In this document: positions 58,132 through 64,000 of the stretch, in pieces
Position numbering within the stretch: the stretch's first letter is position 1
Layout of the letters: every line of letters begins with the position of its first letter
Assembly: GCA_031253835.1 (NCBI GenBank)
Contig: JAIRVP010000055.1
Span: 62,001-126,000 of the forward strand
Reading direction: 5' to 3'
DNA: 64,000 nt
DNA from: Burkholderia sp.
Lineage (GTDB): Bacteria > Pseudomonadota > Gammaproteobacteria > Burkholderiales > Burkholderiaceae
Notes under the pieces: generated by a model
What the model was told of the DNA's origin: nothing
Databases searched by the model: none
The model's input: the letters and a program-made list of their open reading frames with translations, nothing else
Program-made: the position numbers and the translations under genes

Positions 58132-59069
58132 GGCGTGACGCGCTCCGCAATGCGCATCACGGCCGAGCGGGCGCGCGGATTCTCCGCGACTTCCGCGTCA
58201 CTCGGAAACTGGCGGCTGATGATCTTGAGCGGCGGGCTCGGGAGGTCGACGGCGCGGATCGGCAGGCGACGATCGACCGCAGGCGCACTCGCGTGCGCCT
58301 GCATGAATCGCTTGACGATCCGGTCCTCGAGTGAATGAAAGCTGATGACCACCAGCCGCCCCCCTTGCTCCAGCAACGACAGTGCCGCGTCTAGTACGAC
58401 TTGCAGGTCCGCAAGCTCTTGATTGACGTGAATCCGTATAGCCTGAAAGGTGCGGGTTGCCGGATCCTTGCCCTTCTCACGGGTTTTGACGACGTGACCC
58501 ACGATTTGGGCAAGCTCGCCCGTGGTGTCGAGAGGCCCAAGACGGTCGGACTCTGCCCGGCGAGCAACAAGCGCCTTTGCAATCTGAAAAGCAAACCGTT
58601 CTTCCCCATAATCCCGTATCACCTCCGTCAATTCCTGCACCGAAGCCCGCGCGAGCCATTCGGCCGCCGACTCGCCGCGCGTCGGATCCATTCGCATGTC
58701 CAGCGGACCATCGGCGCGGAAGCTGAAGCCGCGCGCCGGATCGTCCACCTGCGGCGAGGACACGCCCAGGTCCAGCAACACACCCGACACCTTCTCGACG
58801 CCGCGCGCCGCAAGCGCGTCGCGCATCGATGCAAAGCTGTCATGCACGATCGAGAAGCGCGCATCCTCGATGCCCTGCGCCGTCTCGATCGCCCTCGGAT
58901 CCTTGTCGAACGCGATCAGCCGTCCGGCCGGCGCCAGCCGCGCGAGCACCGCGCGGCTATGACCGCCCCGCCCGAACGTTCCGTCGACGTACACGCCGTC
59001 CGGCCGCGTCACGAGCGACTCGACCGCTTCATCCAACAGCACCGTCCGATGCCGCAGTTCATTTCCCAT
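58128..59069 (-). CDS. rsmH: 16S rRNA (cytosine-1402-N4) methyltransferase
   Basis: RsmH (MraW) N4-methylates C1402 of 16S rRNA with RsmI. The 313-aa methyltransferase has HRTVLLDEAVESL, the SAM loop VDGTFGRGGHSRAVL and the ISFHSLEDRIVKRF motif. I chose the ATG at 59069 (MGNELRHRTVLLDEAV); the upstream extension overlaps mraZ. It is 23 bases after mraZ. Confidence 0.97.
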   Translation of the reverse strand: MGNELRHRTVLLDEAVESLVTRPDGVYVDGTFGRGGHSRAVLARLAPAGRLIAFDKDPRAIETAQGIEDARFSIVHDSFASMRDALAARGVEKVSGVLLDLGVSSPQVDDPARGFSFRADGPLDMRMDPTRGESAAEWLARASVQELTEVIRDYGEERFAFQIAKALVARRAESDRLGPLDTTGELAQIVGHVVKTREKGKDPATRTFQAIRIHVNQELADLQVVLDAALSLLEQGGRLVVISFHSLEDRIVKRFMQAHASAPAVDRRLPIRAVDLPSPPLKIISRQFPSDAEVAENPRARSAVMRIAERVTP

Positions 59070-59092
59070 CGCGGGCGTCTCCGTCACCGCAA

Positions 59093-59521
59093 TCAGAACG
59101 TGAAATTCTTCAGCGCGTCGGGCATGCCCTGCGCCATCGCTGCCTGCTCCTTCGCGTTGTAGGTTTGCGAATCCCACAGCTCGAAGTGACTACCCATTCC
59201 CAACAACATGACTTCCTTTTCCAGTCCGGCTGCCATGCGCAGCTCGGGCGATACAAGAATCCGGCCCGCGCTGTCGAGATCGACGTCCATCGCATTGCCG
59301 AGAAAAATTCGCCGCCACCAGTGCGCGTCCATCGGCAGCGCGGCGATCTTGGCGCGGAATACCTCCCATTCGGGGCGCGGAAACAGCAACAGGCAGCCGT
59401 CCGGGTGCTTGGTCACAGTCACCCGTCCTTCTGCCTGTCCTTGCAGCGCTTCGCGATAGCGAGCCGGCACCGACATCCGCCCTTTCGCATCGAGCGTCAG
59501 CGCCGACGCCCCTTGGAACAC
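59093..59521 (-). CDS. mraZ: Transcriptional regulator MraZ
   Basis: MraZ is a SpoVT/AbrB-fold DNA-binding protein that binds repeats at its own promoter and controls the dcw cluster (a repressor in E. coli, an activator in mollicutes). The 142-aa protein has two AbrB-like halves, each with a DAKGRM/DSAGRIL motif (residues 11-16 and about 83-89). The start is GTG at 59521, with a GGGAG-like ribosome site. It heads the cluster, 70 bases after its operator repeats. Confidence 0.95.
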   Translation of the reverse strand: MFQGASALTLDAKGRMSVPARYREALQGQAEGRVTVTKHPDGCLLLFPRPEWEVFRAKIAALPMDAHWWRRIFLGNAMDVDLDSAGRILVSPELRMAAGLEKEVMLLGMGSHFELWDSQTYNAKEQAAMAQGMPDALKNFTF

Positions 59522-59590
59522 GTTCCGCTCTCCCGTTCAGGGCACCGAAGCACCCGCCCAATGCTGAGAATTTAGCCCGAATAGCCTGCT

Positions 59591-59632
59591 AAATCACACA
59601 AAAATACACTTTCTCACACTGTCTCCCACTTT
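59591..59632 (-). promoter_or_regulatory. Four 10-bp direct repeats, probable MraZ operator
   Basis: On the - strand, four consecutive decamers begin [AT]GTG: agtgggagac, agtgtgagaa, agtgtatttt and tgtgtgattt (59630 down to 59591). They fit the published MraZ site, direct repeats with a GTGGG/AAAGTG[TG] core spaced 10 bases apart. The first overlaps the predicted -10. Confidence 0.85.
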
Positions 59633-59656
59633 AGAGGAAGGGTGTGGCACGGTCAA
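59628..59656 (-). promoter_or_regulatory. Promoter of the dcw cluster
   Basis: On the - strand, TTGACC (59651-59656) and TAAAGT (59628-59633) lie 17 bases apart. The -35 matches 5 of 6 and the -10 4 of 6 consensus bases. The -10 is overlapped by the first MraZ repeat, as expected for autoregulation. Confidence 0.75.
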
Positions 59657-59907
59657 GGGAGCGGCCCGCTTTTTTGACGAATTTTGTTAGTTAGAACAAG
59701 GACTTACGCGCACATGCTCATGCGGCCCCTCATTCCAAAAACCGTTATAAATGAATGAGCTAGTGCAACTTGTGAAGGTGATACGTGAGAAAGACGGGCC
59801 AGACAGGCGTGCGGACGGGGCTTTTGGGGGCGGGAAAACGAGGAGTCAGCGGGCGGTATCGGGGGCGGCGAACCGGGGCGGCGTCCCACGCCACCCCGGC
59901 GCAAATC

Positions 59908-60531
59908 TCAGAGATAGTACGCAGTGCTCGTCATGACTTTCGACGCGGCGCGCATCAGCATCCGCGCGGGCAGCGGGAGTTCGATCCCGCCTGCGTCGGT
60001 CGCGGCCTTGCCGTGTTTCACCTCGTCGATCCGCATCTGGTCGACGATCGCGCGCGACACCGCGTCGGTCGCCGGCAGCTCGGACATATGGCCTTCGAGA
60101 TGATTCTCGACCTGCCGCTCCGTCTCGGCCATGAAGCCGAGGCTGACCTTGTCGCCGAGCGTGCCGGCCGCCACGCCGATCGCGAGCGCGCCGGCGTACC
60201 ACAACGGATTCAGCAGGCTCGGGCGCGAGTCGAGCTCCTTCAGGCGATGCGCGGTCCACGCGAGGTGATCCTCCTCCTCGCGCGCAGCCTCCTCGAACAT
60301 CGCCTTCGCCGACGCCGTGCGCGCGGTGAGCTTCTGCGCCTGGTAGAGCGCCTGCGCGCAGACCTCGCCGACGTGGTTCACGCGCATCAGCCCGGCGGCA
60401 TGCGTCCGTTCCGCGGGCGTCAGCTCGACGTCCGGCACCACCGCCGGCGCGGGCACCGGGCGGCTCATCCGGCTAATGCCGGTCAGCGATCGCAAGCCGC
60501 GATCGAATTCGCTGATCAGTTCATCCAACAC
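59908..60531 (-). CDS. coq7: Demethoxyubiquinone hydroxylase (COQ7 family)
   Basis: Coq7 hydroxylates the demethoxyubiquinone ring, the penultimate step of ubiquinone synthesis. The 207-aa di-iron protein has the Glu/His ligand motifs RVNHVGEVCAQALYQ, EEEDHLAW, ENHLEGH and DEVKHG. It is a membrane-associated ferritin-like protein. It works in the same pathway as ispB elsewhere in this window. A 279-bp divergent region separates it from the porin. Confidence 0.95.
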   Translation of the reverse strand: MLDELISEFDRGLRSLTGISRMSRPVPAPAVVPDVELTPAERTHAAGLMRVNHVGEVCAQALYQAQKLTARTASAKAMFEEAAREEEDHLAWTAHRLKELDSRPSLLNPLWYAGALAIGVAAGTLGDKVSLGFMAETERQVENHLEGHMSELPATDAVSRAIVDQMRIDEVKHGKAATDAGGIELPLPARMLMRAASKVMTSTAYYL

Positions 60532-60689
60532 GTTCCTGTTCTCCTGGCTGCAGGTGCCGCCGCGAGCGGCAAGGGCACGAGTCCGCTGCGTAACCGACTT
60601 GATTATTCAGCGGAAATTGCGGTTAACCCGTGATTTTAACCATTGTTGCATAAAGGAAACATGGCGGCCTTGCGCTACGGCATTTCGCT

Positions 60690-60717
60690 TTGTGGCAAAA
60701 AACGGTTTTGCTACATT
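60690..60717 (+). promoter_or_regulatory. Possible promoter of the porin gene
   Basis: TTGTGG (60690-60695) and TACATT (60712-60717) are 16 bases apart, each matching 4 of 6 consensus bases, about 94 bases before the porin start. Confidence 0.4.
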
Positions 60718-60810
60718 ACGTCCGACTTCTTGCGAAGTTGATGGGGCCCGTCAACAGAACATAACTATCTGCCCCGCCAAAAAAATTCAGTGAATCTTGG
60801 AGATCCGTTA

Positions 60811-61962
60811 ATGAAAAAGTCGCTTCTCGCGCTCGTCGCGCTGGGCGCGTTCGCTGGCGCTGCCCAAGCGCAAAGCAGCGTGACGCTTTACGGCATCATC
60901 GATGAAGGCCTGCTCTTCAACAACAACGCAGGCGGCAAGCATCTGTACAGCATGGCCAGCGGCGTGATGCAAGGAAGCCGCTTCGGCCTGCGCGGCACTG
61001 AAGACCTCGGTGGCGGCCTGAAGGCGATCTTCACCCTCGAGAACGGTTTTGACGTCAACAGCGGCAAGCTCGGCCAGGGCGGCCTGATGTTCGGTCGTCA
61101 GGCTTACGTCGGCCTGTCGAGCCAGTACGGCACGGTCACGCTGGGTCGTCAGTACGACTCCGTCGTCGACTTCGTCGGCCCGCTCGAGGCAGGCGACCAG
61201 TGGGGCGGCTACATCGCCGCTCACCCGGGCGACCTGGACAACTTCAACAACGCCTATCGCGTGAACAACGCGGTCAAGTTCACGAGCGCGACCTACGGCG
61301 GCTTCTCGTTCGGCGGCCTGTACAGCTTCGGCGGCCAGGCAGGCCAGTTCTCGAAGAACCAGGTCTGGTCGCTCGGCGCAGGCTACAACAACGGCCCGCT
61401 GGTCCTCGGCGTCGGTTACTTGAACGCACGTACGCCGAACCAGTTCGGCGGCATGTTCAACAACGGTTCCACGTCTTCGTCGGTCTCGTCGCCGATCTAC
61501 GGCGCGTACGCGAACAACGCGAACACGTACCAGGTCATCGGTGCAGGCGGCGCCTACACGTTCGGCGCAGCAACGATCGGCGCGACGTACTCGAACACGA
61601 AGTTCAAGGGCTTCTCGGCAGGCCCGTTCGTGAACCAGACCGCGACGTTCAACAACGGCGAAATCAACTTCAAGTATCAGCTGACCCCGGCGCTGATTCT
61701 CGGCGCAGCGTACGACTACACGCAAGGCAGCAAGATCGACGGCAACTCGGCAGCCAAGTACCACCAGGGCTCGCTGGGCGTCGACTACTTCCTGTCGAAG
61801 CGCACGGACGTCTACGCAATCGGCGTGTATCAACACGCTTCGGGCAACGTGCTCGACGCGAACGGCGACGTCCTGAAGGCAACGGCAGCGATCAACGGTC
61901 TCGCAGGATCGAGCTCCTCCAACCAGGTCGCAGCGCGCGTCGGTATCCGTCACAAGTTCTAA
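60811..61962 (+). CDS. General porin (Gram-negative porin family, OmpC/Omp38-like)
   Basis: This 383-aa precursor has a signal peptide (MKKSLLALVALGAFAGAAQA, cleavage after AQA) and a beta-barrel typical of betaproteobacterial trimeric porins: mature start QSSVTLYGIIDEGLLF, and a C-terminal Phe (GIRHKF) needed for BAM insertion. It contains the PEFGG-like loop-3 region. It should allow passive uptake of small solutes and affect antibiotic entry. The ATG at 60811 follows a GGAG; an upstream in-frame ATG precedes the signal peptide and is unlikely. Confidence 0.95.
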   Translation: MKKSLLALVALGAFAGAAQAQSSVTLYGIIDEGLLFNNNAGGKHLYSMASGVMQGSRFGLRGTEDLGGGLKAIFTLENGFDVNSGKLGQGGLMFGRQAYVGLSSQYGTVTLGRQYDSVVDFVGPLEAGDQWGGYIAAHPGDLDNFNNAYRVNNAVKFTSATYGGFSFGGLYSFGGQAGQFSKNQVWSLGAGYNNGPLVLGVGYLNARTPNQFGGMFNNGSTSSSVSSPIYGAYANNANTYQVIGAGGAYTFGAATIGATYSNTKFKGFSAGPFVNQTATFNNGEINFKYQLTPALILGAAYDYTQGSKIDGNSAAKYHQGSLGVDYFLSKRTDVYAIGVYQHASGNVLDANGDVLKATAAINGLAGSSSSNQVAARVGIRHKF

Positions 61963-61992
61963 TCAGCTTGCCTGACAAGCCGCAGCATCTTG

Positions 61993-62015
61993 AAGGCGCC
62001 TTCGGGCGCCTTTTT
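61993..62015 (+). terminator. Terminator after the porin gene
   Basis: aaggcgcc (61993-62000) pairs with ggcgcctt (62005-62012) around a 4-base loop, followed by a T-run (62011-62015 and beyond). Confidence 0.9.
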
Positions 62016-62080
62016 CTTTTCCAGCGCAGCGGCAACGCGAGGCCGGTGCACCGGGAACCGGCTGGCTGATCGCGGCGGAA

Positions 62081-62108
62081 GCGCCACCGGTGCGCCACCG
62101 GTGCGCCA
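62081..62108. repeat. Short tandem repeat, 11-bp unit
   Basis: gcgccaccggt occurs twice in a row (62081-62102) followed by a partial third copy (gcgcca), between the porin and fadD terminators. No function is evident. Confidence 0.6.
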
Positions 62109-62194
62109 TGTGCGTCCGTCGTGTCGAGACGCGCGATCCGCCGCACATGGCCCGCTGCGGAAAGCGGCTGCGCTCGATCCGCCGCAACCGCAAA

Positions 62195-62220
62195 CAAAAA
62201 AGCCCGGCGTCTGCCGGGCT
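62195..62220 (-). terminator. Terminator after fadD
   Basis: On the - strand, agcccggc (62213-62220 side) pairs with gccgggct (62201-62208 side) around a 4-base loop and is followed by seven T residues (A-run 62195-62201 on the + strand). Confidence 0.9.
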
Positions 62221-62243
62221 GTTCCGTTCCACCTTGCGATGCC

Positions 62244-63917
62244 TTACGCGCGTCCGTCGCGCAGCTCGCGCCGCAGGATCTTGCCGACGTTCGTTTTCGG
62301 CAGCTCCGTGCGGAATTCGACCAGTTTCGGCCGCTTGTAGCCGGTGAGCCGTTCCTTGCAGTAGGCCAGGATGTCCTTGTCGGTGAGCGCCGGGTCCTTC
62401 TTCACGACGAACAGCTTCACGGCTTCGCCGGAATGCTCGTCGGGCACGCCGACCGCCGCCACCTCGAACACGCCCGGATGCGACGCCACCACGTCCTCGA
62501 CTTCGTTCGGATACACGTTGAAGCCGGAGACGAGGATCATGTCCTTTTTCCGGTCGACGATCTTCACGTAGCCGCGCGCGTCCATCACGCCGACGTCGCC
62601 CGTCTTGAAGAAGCCGTCCGGGAACATGACCTTCGCGGTCTCGTCCGGCCGGTTCCAGTAGCCGGCCATCACCTGCGGCCCGCGAATGCAGATCTCGCCG
62701 GGCTCGCCGAGCGCCACGTCGTTGCCGGCATCGTCGCGGATCGCCACTTCGGTCGACGGCAGCGGCAGGCCGATCGTCCCGCTGTATTCGGTCGCCGTCA
62801 CCGGGTTGCAGGTCGCCACCGGCGACGTTTCGGACAACCCGTACCCTTCGATGATCGCGGTATGGGTCTTTTCATACCAGCGCTTCGCGACACCTTCCTG
62901 GATCGCCATGCCGCCGCCGTTGGCGATCACGAGCTTCGACAGGTCGAGCTGATTGAATTCGGGATGGTTCAGCAGCGCGTTGTACAGCGTGTTGACCGCC
63001 GGAATCGTCGAGATCTGATAGCCCTTCAGCTCCTTGATCATGCCGGCGATATCGCGCGGGTTCGGGATCAGGATGCCCATGCCGCCCGTACGCATCGTCA
63101 GGAAACCGCAGACGGTCAGTGCAAACACGTGATACAGCGGCAGCGCGACGACGGTCACGAACTGTTTCACCTCCGGATACTTCTCGTGAGCCGGATGGTG
63201 CCAGGCACCGGCCTGCAGCACGTTCGACACGATGTTCCGGTGCAGCAGCGTTGCGCCCTTCGCGACGCCGGTCGTCCCGCCCGTGTATTGCAGGAACGCG
63301 ACGTCGTCGGGGCCGATCTTCTGCGCCTTGAATGCCTGGCGCGCCCCTTCCGACAGCGCGGCCTTGAAGCGCGTGAACGACGGCAGCTGCCACGCGGGCA
63401 CCATCTTCTTCACGTTGCGCACCACGTAATTGACGATCCATCCCTTGATGCCCAGCAGGTCGCCCATCGATGCGACGACGACGTGCTTGACGGCCGTATT
63501 GGCGATGACGGACTGCAGCGTCGACGCGAAATTCTCGAGGATGACGATCGCTTCCGCGCCACTATCCTTCAACTGGTGCTCGAGCTCGCGCGGCGTATAG
63601 AGCGGGTTGACGTTGACGACGGTGTAACCGGCGCGCAGTACCGCGGCGATCGCCACCGGATACTGGAGCACGTTCGGCATCATGATCGCGACGCGCGCGC
63701 CGCGTGCCAGGCCACGGGATTGCAGCCACGCGCCGAACTGCCGCGACAGCGTGTCGAGTTCACCGTACGTGATGCCCTTGCCCATGCAGACGAACGCGGT
63801 GCGATCGCGATACTGCCGGAAGCTCTCGTCGAGCAGGTCCGGGACCGAAGGATAGGGAGACGCGTCAATTTCGGCTGGAACGCCGGGTGGGTACGATTTC
63901 AGCCAAATTTTTTCCAT
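62244..63917 (-). CDS. fadD: Long-chain fatty acid--CoA ligase
   Basis: FadD activates long-chain fatty acids to acyl-CoA for degradation or lipid synthesis. The 557-aa AMP-forming enzyme has the P-loop-like YTGGTTGVAKGA motif, the YGLSETSP segment and the C-terminal TGDVG...DRKKDMI...PNEVE motifs typical of FadD. It starts at MEKIWLKSYPPGVPAEIDA, the usual FadD start. The last 83 bases of the window are upstream of it; I see no further gene there. Confidence 0.95.
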   Translation of the reverse strand: MEKIWLKSYPPGVPAEIDASPYPSVPDLLDESFRQYRDRTAFVCMGKGITYGELDTLSRQFGAWLQSRGLARGARVAIMMPNVLQYPVAIAAVLRAGYTVVNVNPLYTPRELEHQLKDSGAEAIVILENFASTLQSVIANTAVKHVVVASMGDLLGIKGWIVNYVVRNVKKMVPAWQLPSFTRFKAALSEGARQAFKAQKIGPDDVAFLQYTGGTTGVAKGATLLHRNIVSNVLQAGAWHHPAHEKYPEVKQFVTVVALPLYHVFALTVCGFLTMRTGGMGILIPNPRDIAGMIKELKGYQISTIPAVNTLYNALLNHPEFNQLDLSKLVIANGGGMAIQEGVAKRWYEKTHTAIIEGYGLSETSPVATCNPVTATEYSGTIGLPLPSTEVAIRDDAGNDVALGEPGEICIRGPQVMAGYWNRPDETAKVMFPDGFFKTGDVGVMDARGYVKIVDRKKDMILVSGFNVYPNEVEDVVASHPGVFEVAAVGVPDEHSGEAVKLFVVKKDPALTDKDILAYCKERLTGYKRPKLVEFRTELPKTNVGKILRRELRDGRA

Positions 63918-64000
63918 ACTGCGCGTCTCCTCACAGATTTTCGAATGGTCGTGCTAAAACGCATCGTAACGGCTCCCCCGCCCCGAGACAACAGGGTTAG

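Larger units (their letters stand above)
59522..59907. other. 386-bp region between mraZ and coq7
   Basis: The left part carries the dcw promoter and four MraZ-type repeats (59591-59656). The right part holds no clear gene. A stem-loop at 59873-59899 (10 bp with one mismatch) lies 8 bases after the coq7 stop on the - strand but lacks a T-run. A short + strand frame (59751-59936) runs antisense to the coq7 3' end and has no convincing ribosome site. Confidence 0.7.

Noticed and set aside
53008..58150. Long + strand open frames across the dcw cluster
   Set aside because: They are shadows of the - strand Mur/Fts genes, which carry all family motifs and coupled start/stop overlaps.
59751..59936. 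Small + strand open frame near coq7
   Set aside because: It overlaps the coq7 3' end antisense and ends in a hairpin-rich stretch; there is no ribosome site or recognisable protein pattern.

Overview
The window is a stretch of GC-rich chromosome from a betaproteobacterium, almost certainly Burkholderia and probably the B. cepacia complex. This is judged from protein sequence and gene order, not from a database search: aroQ-accB-accC-prmA, a complete mraZ-to-ftsZ division and cell-wall cluster, a peroxiredoxin between ftsZ and lpxC, a Burkholderia-type porin, and an Ala/Lys-repeat histone H1-like protein. It is core genome. I see no insertion sequence, prophage, integrase, CRISPR array, rRNA or plasmid gene, and base and codon usage look uniform throughout.

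Layout. 1-9323: an unrecognised conserved protein, a TlpA-like thioredoxin, aroQ, accB-accC, prmA, a zinc-ribbon/DUF3426 membrane protein, tpx, a PfkB-family sugar/nucleoside kinase and a SlyB-like lipoprotein, all on the + strand, then the H1-like gene on the - strand. 9324-14781: class Ia ribonucleotide reductase (nrdA then nrdB, - strand), with a predicted NrdR-controlled promoter in front of nrdA and a 438-bp gene-free gap rich in inverted repeats beyond nrdB. 14782-18696: ampD, a small PP0621-like protein and a CcsA/YpjD-type membrane protein (- strand), diverging from ffh and a phosphoribosyltransferase. 18779-25851: marC, proS, rppH, a CNP1-like lipoprotein, proB, obgE, rpmA and rplU. 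26062-33978: ispB, a tRNA-Pro(CGG), a CBS-domain CorC/HlyC protein, a type IV pilus block (PilB-like ATPase, PilC, prepilin peptidase), coaE, zapD and yacG. 34039-41286: a MutT-like Nudix hydrolase, a DUF815 ATPase, argJ, secA, dciA (DUF721) and lpxC.

41527-59521 holds a peroxiredoxin followed by the dcw cluster on the - strand: mraZ-rsmH-ftsL-ftsI-murE-murF-mraY-murD-ftsW-murG-murC-ddl-ftsQ-ftsA-ftsZ. Many joints are 4-base start/stop overlaps. The cluster starts from a sigma70-like promoter whose -10 is overlapped by four 10-bp direct repeats that fit the MraZ operator. 59908-63917: coq7 (-), a general porin (+) and fadD (-).

The genes fall into envelope and division functions (dcw cluster, lpxC, secA, ffh, ampD, zapD, porin), replication and nucleotide supply (dciA, nrdAB, yacG, Nudix enzymes), lipid, quinone and cofactor synthesis (accBC, ispB, coq7, coaE, fadD) and translation (rplU, rpmA, obgE, proS, tRNA-Pro, prmA). 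I did not find an unmistakably new system. The most interesting leads are the structured gap at 9324-9761, the two operator/promoter architectures (NrdR, MraZ), the repeat-built H1-like gene, the shortened PilB-type ATPase, and dciA beside secA and lpxC.
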